NCBI GenBank assembly: GCA_015067125.1
Contig: SVNB01000013.1
Span: 1 to 21,818 of the forward strand
Length of the DNA stretch: 21,818 nt
From: Oscillospiraceae bacterium
GTDB lineage: Bacteria > Bacillota > Clostridia > Oscillospirales > Ruminococcaceae
Direction: 5' to 3'
The notes under the pieces were generated by a model that searched no databases, was not told where the DNA came from, and worked only from the letters and a program-made list of their open reading frames with translations. Positions 1 through 6,010 of the stretch are shown here, in pieces; positions within the stretch are counted from its first letter, which is position 1, and every line of letters starts with the position of its first letter. Made by a program: the position numbers and the translations under genes.

Positions 1-370
1 CTATGAACAGGGTCTTGATCTTACCGTGGAAAACGTAAGAATGCAAAAACGTTTTCACCCCAGATGCGGAACAAGCTTTCTTCTTATCGTTCTTGTGGTA
101 AGCGTTTTGGTTTCTTCCGTAATCACATGGGAAAATCTTTTGATCCGCGTTCTGCTTAAAGTGCTTATGCTGCCCATAACCGTGGGTATTTCTTACGAGA
201 TAATCAAATTTGCCGGCAGACATGATAACTGGTTTACAAAAATCATTTCCGCTCCCGGACTTTGGCTGCAAAATTTTACCACCCAGGAACCGGACGACAG
301 CATGATAGAAATTGCTATAGCGGCAGTAACACCCGTTCTGCCCGAAAACCCGGAGGACGCCGCGTTTTGA
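1..370 (+). CDS. DUF1385 family membrane protein, C-terminal part (5' end outside window)
   Basis: The reading frame is open from base 2, so the gene starts upstream of the window; the first in-frame GTG at 26 is internal. The visible 122 residues contain the family signature RFHPRCGTSFL, then a hydrophobic segment (LLIVLVVSVLVSSVI), a second hydrophobic stretch (VLLKVLMLPITVGISYEIIKF), and the conserved tail with GLWLQ and E-P-D-D. This matches the C-terminal half of DUF1385 proteins, which are Firmicutes membrane proteins usually encoded just before prmC; their biochemical role is not established. The stop TGA overlaps the prmC ATG by one base, so the two are translationally coupled. The family call is firm, the function unknown. 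Confidence 0.9.
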   Translation, partial: YEQGLDLTVENVRMQKRFHPRCGTSFLLIVLVVSVLVSSVITWENLLIRVLLKVLMLPITVGISYEIIKFAGRHDNWFTKIISAPGLWLQNFTTQEPDDSMIEIAIAAVTPVLPENPEDAAF

Positions 371-1197
371 TGAAAGTTAAAGAAGCATTCGAAAAAATTC
401 TTGAAAGCTTTGAAAAGGCAGGAGTGGATTCTCCTGCCTTTGAAGTTTCTGTAATGATGGAAGATCTGCTTGATCTTCCGAAGATGCCGGAGCGTACCGC
501 GCCGGAAGCAGTGCTCGATCCAGAACAGGAAGAAAAGCTTTTTGCCGCCGCAGAAAAAAGAATATCCGGATATCCGCTGCAATATATCATCGGAAGCTGG
601 GAATTTTTTGGAAGAAAATTTTTTGTGGGAGAAGGCGTGCTCATTCCAAGGCCCGAAACAGAGCTTCTTTGCGAAACGGTGCTCAAATATTTTTCCCGCA
701 GTATGCCGCCAAAGATAGTGGATCTTTGTTCCGGTTCCGGCTGTATTGCAATAACCTTGGCAAAAGAGATAAACGGTGCCGAAGTAACCGCCGTGGAGCT
801 TTATAACGGCGCTTTTGAATATCTTGAAAAGAACAACGCACTGCACAAAAACTGCGTAAAAACGGCAAAAACAGATGCTTTGAAGCCATTTGGAACATTT
901 GACTGCGTGGTTTCAAATCCGCCGTATATTACCGGCGAAGAAATGGCAAAGCTGCAAAAAGAAGTTACTTTTGAACCAAAAACCGCCCTTTTCGGCGGAA
1001 GCGACGGCCTTGATTTTTACCGTGCCATTGCAAAAAACTGGCGCAGCCACATAACCGAAGGCGGCCTTATCGCTTTCGAAATCGGCGATACCCAGGGCGG
1101 CGCGGTGCTCAAAATTCTTGAAGAAAACGGATACAGAAGCTGCGGCGTGCTCAAAGATTACGAAGGCCGCGACAGAGTTGTAACCGGCATCAGATAA
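370..1197 (+). CDS. prmC: Peptide chain release factor N5-glutamine methyltransferase
   Basis: PrmC uses S-adenosylmethionine to methylate the glutamine of the GGQ motif in release factors RF1 and RF2, in the cytosol. From the ATG at 370 the protein has 275 residues, close to the roughly 280 usual for the family. It has an N-terminal helical release-factor-binding domain, the linker PLQYIIGSWEFFG (69-81), LIPRPETE (91-98), the SAM-binding glycine motif DLCSGSGCIAI (118-128) and the catalytic NPPY (183-186) that holds the substrate glutamine. The frame stays open back to 262, but 370 is chosen because it gives the standard N-terminus and overlaps the DUF1385 stop by one base. prfA, a common neighbour, does not follow; a terminator does. 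Confidence 0.96.
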   Translation: MKVKEAFEKILESFEKAGVDSPAFEVSVMMEDLLDLPKMPERTAPEAVLDPEQEEKLFAAAEKRISGYPLQYIIGSWEFFGRKFFVGEGVLIPRPETELLCETVLKYFSRSMPPKIVDLCSGSGCIAITLAKEINGAEVTAVELYNGAFEYLEKNNALHKNCVKTAKTDALKPFGTFDCVVSNPPYITGEEMAKLQKEVTFEPKTALFGGSDGLDFYRAIAKNWRSHITEGGLIAFEIGDTQGGAVLKILEENGYRSCGVLKDYEGRDRVVTGIR

Positions 1198-1200
1198 TAA

Positions 1201-1225
1201 AAAAGCGGGCCCAAAGCCCGCTTTT
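1201..1225. terminator. Bidirectional intrinsic terminator between prmC and the EamA gene
   Basis: A perfect 10-bp stem, AAAAGCGGGC pairing with GCCCGCTTTT around the loop CCAAA, sits between two convergent genes. A-tracts on the left and T-tracts on the right let it work on both strands. Confidence 0.9.
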
Positions 1226-1236
1226 AATTTTGATAA

Positions 1237-2100
1237 TTACCCGAAAACCGCCATGGCAACAGTTGCGGCGGACATAAGAAAAAGTCCTAAGGCACTTTTT
1301 TTGTTCAGCTTTTCGCCAAAGGCAAAATACGAAAACGCCACAGCCACAATAATGCTTAATTTATCTATGGGCACAACAATGCTGACTATGCCGTTTTGGA
1401 TGGCATAATAATAGCAAAGCCACGAAGCTCCGGTGGCAATGCCGGAAAGGCAGACAAATAAAAGCTCTTTTTTATCGATGGAGCGCAGATCTTTTTGCTT
1501 GCCCTTCATAAAAACAACGGACCATGCCATGGCAAGAACAACAATGGTGCGCAAAGCGGTGCCAAGGTTGGATTCCACCCCGTCTATGCCGATTTTTGCA
1601 AGAATGGAAGTTGCCGCCGCAAAAACCGCGGAAAGCACAGCGTATATCATCCAGCCTTTGCGGTTTTCTCCGCTGTAATCTTTCTTTTCTATCATCATAA
1701 AAATGCCAAGAGAAAGAACAGCCGTGCAGATAAGCTTTATTGCAAGGTTTTCTGTTTCTCCAAAGAAAATTATCGCAAGGATAACCGTAAGAATAGTGCT
1801 GGATTTATCTATCGGCACAACTTTGTTTACGTCGCCCATAGAAAGCGCCTTAAAATAACATATCCACGAAGCGCCTGTGGCAATGCCGGAAAGTGCAAGA
1901 AATATATATGATTTTGCGCTTATTTCAAAAATTGTTTCTGCGGAACCAACGGCAAAAACCATTATCCACGCAAAAACAAGCACAACGCCGGTGCGTATGG
2001 CGGTGGCTATATCAGAATCTGTTTTGCGAATGCCGCATTTTGCAAGAACAGAAGTAATACCGGCAAAAACAGCCGAACCGATGGCGGCCAAAAGCCACAT
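1237..2100 (-). CDS. EamA/DMT superfamily transporter
   Basis: This is a 287-residue inner-membrane protein with about ten hydrophobic segments, the usual size for drug/metabolite transporters of the EamA type, which carry small metabolites by secondary transport. It is a visible internal duplication. The block LSGIATGASW occurs identically at residues 70-79 and 218-227, and VVPIDK occurs at 94-99 and 242-247, both with an offset of 148. A charged linker (about 138-150) joins the halves. The ATG at 2100 follows AGAAGG and a strong promoter (2138-2165). It is transcribed alone and converges on prmC. The substrate cannot be read from sequence; amino acids, nucleosides or drugs are all possible. 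Confidence 0.9.
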   Translation of the reverse strand: MWLLAAIGSAVFAGITSVLAKCGIRKTDSDIATAIRTGVVLVFAWIMVFAVGSAETIFEISAKSYIFLALSGIATGASWICYFKALSMGDVNKVVPIDKSSTILTVILAIIFFGETENLAIKLICTAVLSLGIFMMIEKKDYSGENRKGWMIYAVLSAVFAAATSILAKIGIDGVESNLGTALRTIVVLAMAWSVVFMKGKQKDLRSIDKKELLFVCLSGIATGASWLCYYYAIQNGIVSIVVPIDKLSIIVAVAFSYFAFGEKLNKKSALGLFLMSAATVAMAVFG

Positions 2101-2137
2101 AAAAATACCTTCTTTAAAAAATTTAATTTCCTGCTTT

Positions 2138-2165
2138 ATTATATCATTTAAGTATAACCGGTCAA
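2138..2165 (-). promoter_or_regulatory. Promoter of the EamA transporter gene
   Basis: Read on the minus strand: TTGACC (2165-2160), 16-bp spacer, TATAAT (2143-2138), with TGA just before the -10 giving an extended -10. It is placed 38 bp upstream of the start codon. Confidence 0.75.
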
Positions 2166-2208
2166 CATAAATTATACAAAAAAAGCAAAAAATTCTGCAA
2201 AAAAATAC

Positions 2209-2226
2209 GCCCGCAAAATTGCGGGC
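2209..2226 (-). terminator. Intrinsic terminator of the HAD-IIA gene
   Basis: Six-bp GC stem GCCCGC/GCGGGC around a 6-nt loop, followed on the minus strand by GTATTTTT. It lies 7 bp past the stop codon of the gene at 2233. The run of T on the other side could also stop plus-strand reading. Confidence 0.8.
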
Positions 2227-2232
2227 ATTTTT

Positions 2233-3024
2233 TTATTTCTGTTCTTCTGCTGCAAGGGGAATGCAGCCGACGTTTTCAAAAATTGCGGAAGGACGGTAGC
2301 CATAGGTTTTGGGAGTTTCTGTGTTGGAAGCTCCGGAAAGCACAAGAATGGTCTTCATGCCGGATTCCAGACCGGAAATAACGTCGGTATCCATTCTGTC
2401 ACCGACCATAACCGCCTCGTTGGAATGGCATTTAAGCAAACGGAGACCGGTGCGCATCATAAGCGGGTTGGGTTTTCCGCAAAAATAGGCCTTTTTGCCG
2501 GTGGCGATTTCGATAGGCGCAACAAGCGCGCCGCAGGCCGGCATAATTCCGTTTTCTATGGGCGCGGAAACATCGGAGTTGGTACCGATAAGCTTTGCGC
2601 CTGCCCGAACAAGGTTGGTGGCTTTGGTGATGGTATCGAAAGAATAGGTTTTGCCTTCGCCCACCACAACGTAATCCGGGTTTACGTCGTTCATGGTTAT
2701 GCCCGCATCATAAAGCGCGTTAAAAAGCGCAGCTTCGCCAATGGCATAAACGCTGCATCCGGGCGCCTGGTCTTTAAGAAAAGCAGCGGTTGCAAGGGCA
2801 CTGGTATAAAAATGGTCTTCCGAAACATCAAGACCCATTCTTGCAAGCTTCTGCTGAAGCTCCCTTGGGGTATAGCAGCTGTTGTTGGTAAGAAAAAGAT
2901 ATTTTTTGTTTTCTTTGTTAAGCCATTCAATAAATTCGCGAACACCGGGAATGATCTGGTTTCCGCGATAGATAACTCCATCCATATCGCAGATGAAGCC
3001 TTTGATTTCATTAAAATTTATCAT
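2233..3024 (-). CDS. HAD-IIA family sugar-phosphate/nucleotide phosphatase (NagD-like)
   Basis: 263 residues, the usual NagD/AraL size. HAD motif I is CDMDGV (12-17; nucleophile D13, acid/base D15), motif II is TNNS (46-49), the motif III lysine is in CGKPNP (K184), and motif IV is GDRMDTD (208-214). The C2A cap lies between motifs II and III, as in subfamily IIA. Family members remove phosphate from nucleoside monophosphates or sugar phosphates in the cytosol; the exact substrate cannot be read here. AAGGAG precedes the ATG, and a consensus promoter and a downstream terminator make it a single-gene unit. All catalytic residues are present. Confidence 0.93.
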   Translation of the reverse strand: MINFNEIKGFICDMDGVIYRGNQIIPGVREFIEWLNKENKKYLFLTNNSCYTPRELQQKLARMGLDVSEDHFYTSALATAAFLKDQAPGCSVYAIGEAALFNALYDAGITMNDVNPDYVVVGEGKTYSFDTITKATNLVRAGAKLIGTNSDVSAPIENGIMPACGALVAPIEIATGKKAYFCGKPNPLMMRTGLRLLKCHSNEAVMVGDRMDTDVISGLESGMKTILVLSGASNTETPKTYGYRPSAIFENVGCIPLAAEEQK

Positions 3025-3065
3025 ATAAAAACTCCTTATAATGAGATATTTGCGCTGTCGCTTTT

Positions 3066-3094
3066 ATTATAAAGGGATATTTTAATAAAATCAA
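3066..3094 (-). promoter_or_regulatory. Promoter of the HAD-IIA phosphatase gene
   Basis: Minus strand TTGATT (3094-3089), 17-bp spacer, TATAAT (3071-3066), 42 bp before the start codon. The surrounding stretch 3025-3165 is very AT-rich and holds no gene that I can see. Confidence 0.7.
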
Positions 3095-3165
3095 GGCATT
3101 TTATACAAATTATATGGGTATTTTTTGGATAAAGGGACAAATTTTTAGGGAAATAAGTAAGTTTA

Positions 3166-3423
3166 TCAAGAAAGTGCTTCCGTCAAAAGCTTTGCGCAAA
3201 GGCAAAAACCATCATAAAAAGCCTTTTCGCAGTTAAGGCAAAGATTTTCGTTTGCGTTTTCCGTGTATTTTTCAAAAATGCTTTTTTGTTCTTCATCAAG
3301 AGTTTTCATAAGGTCGTGATAATTTCTGGAAAGAAGATTTTCCAGTTCAAGAATTTCCGCATTTGCGGTTTTTTCTGTGGGGCGGATTCTTCCGTACCAG
3401 AGTTCTGAAATAATATTTTCCAT
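3166..3423 (-). CDS. Small DUF6809-like protein
   Basis: An 85-residue, mostly helical cytosolic protein with no signal peptide or membrane segment. The N-terminal ENIISELWYGRIRPTEK, a central TLDEEQKSIFEKY, and the C-terminal FYDGFCLCAKLL block resemble my recollection of DUF6809, a small clostridial family of unknown function often found near mobile or regulatory genes. Four cysteines (62, 65, 74, 76) cluster near the C-terminus and could bind metal, although I do not recall this as a family feature. AAAGGAG (3438-3432) lies before the ATG. It is divergent from the RHH gene, and paired GGTACC boxes cover its promoter, so it is probably under the control of the RHH protein. Function unknown. 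Confidence 0.75.
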   Translation of the reverse strand: MENIISELWYGRIRPTEKTANAEILELENLLSRNYHDLMKTLDEEQKSIFEKYTENANENLCLNCEKAFYDGFCLCAKLLTEALS

Positions 3424-3440
3424 AATAACTTCTCCTTTGG

Positions 3441-3446
3441 ATTATA
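3441..3446 (-). promoter_or_regulatory. Predicted -10 box for the DUF6809-like gene
   Basis: TATAAT on the minus strand, directly ahead of the ribosome site, giving a very short leader. No good -35 is visible at 17 bp; that position (3464-3469) lies inside the paired GGTACC element. Confidence 0.5.
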
Positions 3447-3449
3447 ATG

Positions 3450-3480
3450 AAAATATGGTACCATAACGGTACCATATTTT
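3450..3480. promoter_or_regulatory. Operator 1: paired GGTACC boxes in a perfect 13-bp inverted repeat
   Basis: Two GGTACC boxes (3457-3462 and 3468-3473), 11 bp apart start to start, are embedded in a perfect inverted repeat with 13-bp arms (3450-3462 and 3468-3480) around the spacer ATAAC. It lies just upstream of the -10 of the divergent DUF6809-like gene, where a bound protein would cover the -35 region. Operator function is inferred from position, symmetry and repetition. Confidence 0.7.
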
Positions 3481-3516
3481 CAATATTTGAGGAAGAAATT
3501 TGTAACTATGTTCAAA

Positions 3517-3534
3517 TGGTACCTAAATGGTCCC
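3517..3534. promoter_or_regulatory. Operator 2: second GGTACC pair
   Basis: TGGTACC at 3517-3523 and TGGTCCC at 3528-3534 show the same 11-bp spacing. The pair sits immediately upstream of the expected -35 region of the RHH gene. The second box differs by one base. Confidence 0.65.
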
Positions 3535-3557
3535 TTTATTATTGTGCGTTTTTATTC

Positions 3558-3563
3558 TATAAT
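3558..3563 (+). promoter_or_regulatory. Predicted -10 box for the RHH-udp unit
   Basis: TATAAT whose last base is the first base of operator 3. Transcription would start near 3570, giving a leader of about 10 nt that begins at the ribosome site. The -35 is poor, so the promoter may be weak or need help. Confidence 0.55.
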
Positions 3564-3580
3564 GGTACCGAGGTGGTATC
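3563..3580. promoter_or_regulatory. Operator 3: third GGTACC pair over the start site of the RHH gene
   Basis: TGGTACC at 3563-3569 and TGGTATC at 3574-3580 are 11 bp apart. They run from the last base of the -10 box, across the ribosome site GAGGTGG (3570-3576), to the base before the ATG. A protein bound here would block initiation directly. One base of the second box departs from the consensus. Confidence 0.65.
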
Positions 3581-3733
3581 ATGACCGAAAAAATTCAGGT
3601 AAAACTCCGCCTTCCGGAAGAAGTTATTACAGAACTTAAAGCCGAAGCGGAAAAACAGAAAAGAAGCGTAAATAATCTTCTCGAAGTTATTATTGACGAA
3701 TATCTTAAAAAACAAAAAGCAAAAACGGAATAA
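3581..3733 (+). CDS. Minimal ribbon-helix-helix (Arc/CopG-type) DNA-binding protein
   Basis: This 50-residue protein begins MTEKIQVKLRLPEEV. It shows the whole ribbon-helix-helix fold and nothing else. An N-terminal strand with alternating residues (IQVKLRLP, 5-12) would enter the major groove. Helix A follows (EEVITELKAEAEKQ, about 13-26), then the turn and helix B start at RSVNNLLEVIIDEYLKKQ (28-45), with a Lys-rich tail. Such proteins dimerise and bind short palindromic subsites cooperatively. Start: ATG at 3581, with GAGGTGG 4 bases before. Three pairs of GGTACC boxes upstream make it a likely autorepressor. The uridine phosphorylase gene begins 31 bp after its stop without an obvious terminator between, so the two probably share a transcript. 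No toxin gene is adjacent. Confidence 0.85.
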   Translation: MTEKIQVKLRLPEEVITELKAEAEKQKRSVNNLLEVIIDEYLKKQKAKTE

Positions 3734-3764
3734 CCCCGGTCCGTTATAAGAAAGGAGAACTTCC

Positions 3765-4544
3765 ATGCAGAATTATTCAGGCGATGCAGAACTTCAGTAC
3801 CATTTACAGATAAGACCCGGCGACGTTGGCCGCTATGTTATTCTTCCCGGCGATCCCAAGCGCTGCGAAAAAATCGCAAAGCATTTTGATAACCCCGTTC
3901 TTGTGGCAGACAGCCGTGAATACGTAACCTATACCGGTTATCTTGACGGCGAAAAAGTAAGCGTAACCTCCACCGGCATCGGCGGTCCTTCCGCTTCCAT
4001 CGCCATGGAAGAGCTTGTTCTCAGCGGAGCGGATACCTTTATCCGCGTGGGAACCTGCGGCGGAATCGACCTTGACGTAAAAGGCGGCGATATTGTTGTG
4101 GCCACCGGCGCCATCCGCATGGAAGGCACCAGCAGAGAATACGCACCCATAGAATTTCCGGCAGTGGCAAACCTTGAAGTTACAAACGCCCTTGTTTGCT
4201 CCGGCAAAGAACTTGGATACACCTGCCACACCGGCATTGTTCAGTGCAAAGACGCTTTTTACGGCCAGCACGAGCCGGAAAGAATGCCCGTAAGCTACGA
4301 GCTTCTTAACAAATGGGAAGCCTGGAAGCGCCTTGGCGTAAAAGCTTCCGAAATGGAATCTGCCGCTCTTTTTGTTGTGGCAAGCCACCTTAAAGTTCGC
4401 TGCGGTTCCTGCTTCCTCGTAGTTGGCAATCAGGAGCGCAACGCCCTTGGTATGGATAACCCCATAGTCCACGAAACCGAAGGCGCCATCACCGTTGCGG
4501 TGGAAGCCATCAGAAAACTTATCAAAGCGGATAAAGAAAAATAA
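3765..4544 (+). CDS. udp: Uridine phosphorylase (NP-I nucleoside phosphorylase family)
   Basis: Uridine phosphorylase cleaves uridine with phosphate to uracil and ribose-1-phosphate in the cytosol, for salvage or catabolism. The 259-residue protein has the phosphate-binding PGDP (28-31) with R33, R51 in SREY, the family signature STGIGGPSASIAMEEL (69-84), IRVGTCGGI (93-101, R94), a substrate loop DAFYGQHEPERMP (163-175), and the ribose-binding EMES (196-199). The pattern STGIGGPS with FPAVANLEVT is closer to Udp than to purine-specific DeoD, so uridine is the likely substrate, though some relatives also accept other nucleosides. AAAGGAG (3751-3757) precedes the ATG. It is probably expressed with the RHH gene just upstream and ends at a strong terminator. 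Confidence 0.9.
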   Translation: MQNYSGDAELQYHLQIRPGDVGRYVILPGDPKRCEKIAKHFDNPVLVADSREYVTYTGYLDGEKVSVTSTGIGGPSASIAMEELVLSGADTFIRVGTCGGIDLDVKGGDIVVATGAIRMEGTSREYAPIEFPAVANLEVTNALVCSGKELGYTCHTGIVQCKDAFYGQHEPERMPVSYELLNKWEAWKRLGVKASEMESAALFVVASHLKVRCGSCFLVVGNQERNALGMDNPIVHETEGAITVAVEAIRKLIKADKEK

Positions 4545-4552
4545 TCATACAT

Positions 4553-4595
4553 ACCAAATAAAAAAGGACGCCGCCGGCGTCCTTTTTTATTTGGT
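4553..4595. terminator. Long bidirectional terminator shared by udp and tRNA-Leu
   Basis: A perfect inverted repeat with 20-bp arms (4553-4572 and 4576-4595) around the 3-nt loop GCC. The core GGACGCC/GGCGTCC is flanked by six A and six T. The outer right arm contains the encoded CCA end of the convergent tRNA, so the repeat mirrors the tRNA 3' end. Confidence 0.92.
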
Positions 4596-4674
4596 GCGGA
4601 TAACAGGACTTGAACCTGCACGTGAAAACACCAGATCCTAAGTCTGGCGCGTCTGCCAATTCCGCCATATCCGC
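4592..4674 (-). tRNA. tRNA-Leu, anticodon UAG
   Basis: On the minus strand the acceptor stem GCGGATA (4674-4668) pairs with TATCCGC, followed by discriminator A and an encoded CCA (4594-4592). The anticodon stem CCAGA/TCTGG holds the loop CTTAGGA, giving anticodon UAG, which reads CUA and related leucine codons. A variable arm GTG-TTTT-CAC is present, shorter than in many class II tRNAs, and the T loop is TTCAAGT. Leucine identity also fits the A73 discriminator. It has its own promoter (4722-4750). Confidence 0.95.
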
Positions 4675-4689
4675 AAATCTAAAAAATAC

Positions 4690-4720
4690 AGTAGGGCGGG
4701 GGCTTGCTCCCGCCGCTACT
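4690..4720 (-). terminator. Terminator of the murD-peptidase operon, overlapping the tRNA-Leu start
   Basis: The inner stem of 8 bp (4695-4702 with 4707-4714, one G-U) has the loop CTTG. It is extended by 5 more pairs (4690-4694 with 4716-4720) past one bulged G at 4715. On the minus strand it is followed by GTATTTTTT. It ends the transcript of the PLP enzyme gene at 4751. The GTAGGG...CTTG...CCGC layout also occurs at 10716-10741. Confidence 0.8.
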
Positions 4721-4721
4721 A

Positions 4722-4750
4722 ATTTTACAATAATTTTATTTTTATGTCAA
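4722..4750 (-). promoter_or_regulatory. Consensus promoter of tRNA-Leu
   Basis: Minus strand TTGACA (4750-4745), 17-bp spacer, TAAAAT (4727-4722). It starts at the base after the stop codon of the PLP enzyme gene. Initiation is expected near 4715, inside the terminator hairpin. Confidence 0.85.
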
Positions 4751-6010
4751 TTAAAGATTAATAAGCCCTTCGTTCATCATGGATTGCGCCGCAAGCATAA
4801 CGCCCATTTTTGCGGTGGGATAGGTAAGTCCGCCCTGCATCCATACGGAATAGGGTTCACGCAGGGGAGCATCCGCAGAAAGTTCGACGGAAGCGCCAAG
4901 GTTGAAAGCGCCCGCCGCCATGATTACCTGGCTGTCGTAACCGGGCATATCCCAGGGTTCCGGGGTGACGTACGCATCGATGGGAGAACCGCTTTGAATT
5001 CCGCGGCAGAATGCGCAAAGAGCTTCGGGAGTTTTAAGAGCGATGGTTTCGATGATATCGGTTCTGGGTTCATCAAAAGCGGGGTCGGCTTCAAATCCGC
5101 AAAGCTCGAAGAAACGGCTTGCAAAAACAGCGGTTTTAACCGCGCTTGCCGTAACGGTAGGAGAGAAGAAAAGTCCCTGATACATGGGGCGCAGTTCGTT
5201 AAGGGTGCAGCCAACTTCTCTGCCAACTCCGGGTGCGGAAAGGCGGTGCGCGCAAAGTTCAACGTATTCGTGTTTGCCGGTGATGTATCCGCCGGTATGG
5301 GCAATACCTGCGCCGGGGTTTTTGATAAGGGAACCGATGATAAGATCGGCGCCCACCTGGGTAGGTTCCACCTTATCAACAAATTCGCCGTAGCAGTTAT
5401 CGCAAACGCAGACTGCATCGGGGTTTGCTTCGTGAACAATATCAAAAATCTTTTTTATTACGTCTATAGAAAGGCTTGCGCGGGTGGAATATCCGCGGGA
5501 ACGCTGGATATACGCCATTTTTGCGCCTTTTACAGCTTTTGGAATGCCGTCGTAATCAACGCTGCCATCGGCAAGAAGAGGAAGTTCATCATAAACAACG
5601 CCGAATTCTTCAAGAGAACCTACGCCTTTTCCGTGGATAACGCCGATAAGGGTATCATAAGGGGTTCCGGTAAGAGAAACCATTTTGTCGCCGGGGCGCA
5701 GAACGCCGAAAAGCGCGGTGGCAATGGCGTGGGTACCGCTCATAAAATTGTGGCGGACCAAAGAATCTTCGGTGCCGAAGATCTGGCTCCATACGTTATC
5801 AAGAACTTCGCGGCCGCGGTCATCGTAACCATAGCCGGAAGAACCGGCAAAAAGGCTTTCGCTTACTCTGTTATCAATAAAAGCGCGCAGAACTTTTTCG
5901 TTGTTATAGGTTTCGATTTCGCCGATTCTTGCAAAAGGTTTTTGGCAATCTGCTTCGGCCTTTTCCGCAATCTCCATAAGGCGGCTGTCGATTTTGAAAA
6001 ATTCGCTCAT
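4751..6010 (-). CDS. Methionine gamma-lyase family PLP-dependent enzyme (YnbB-like)
   Basis: This 419-residue cytosolic protein belongs to the fold-type I PLP family long annotated in Firmicutes as methionine gamma-lyase-like or aluminium resistance protein. Seen: SGTHAIATALFG (91-102) forming the cofactor phosphate cup, CDNCYGEF (203-210) with the aspartate that contacts the pyridine nitrogen, and GSLIKNPGAGIA (226-237) with the Schiff-base lysine K230. The true reaction is unsettled; C-S lyase activity on sulfur amino acids is the usual guess. The ATG overlaps the upstream GNAT stop in an ATGA, so translation is coupled. In many Clostridia this gene sits near miaA, hfq and lexA; here it closes a murD-peptidase operon instead. 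Confidence 0.88.
   Translation of the reverse strand: MSEFFKIDSRLMEIAEKAEADCQKPFARIGEIETYNNEKVLRAFIDNRVSESLFAGSSGYGYDDRGREVLDNVWSQIFGTEDSLVRHNFMSGTHAIATALFGVLRPGDKMVSLTGTPYDTLIGVIHGKGVGSLEEFGVVYDELPLLADGSVDYDGIPKAVKGAKMAYIQRSRGYSTRASLSIDVIKKIFDIVHEANPDAVCVCDNCYGEFVDKVEPTQVGADLIIGSLIKNPGAGIAHTGGYITGKHEYVELCAHRLSAPGVGREVGCTLNELRPMYQGLFFSPTVTASAVKTAVFASRFFELCGFEADPAFDEPRTDIIETIALKTPEALCAFCRGIQSGSPIDAYVTPEPWDMPGYDSQVIMAAGAFNLGASVELSADAPLREPYSVWMQGGLTYPTAKMGVMLAAQSMMNEGLINL

Noticed and set aside
2576..2590. Other GGTACC occurrences in coding regions (also near 5731, 17505, 18730 and 20500)
   Set aside because: They are single, lack the 11-bp partner and lie inside genes; they are expected by chance.
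3563..3580. Resemblance of TGGTACCGAGGTGG to the T-box riboswitch motif
   Set aside because: There is no long structured leader, specifier loop or terminator, and the motif is explained by six repeated GGTACC boxes with fixed spacing.
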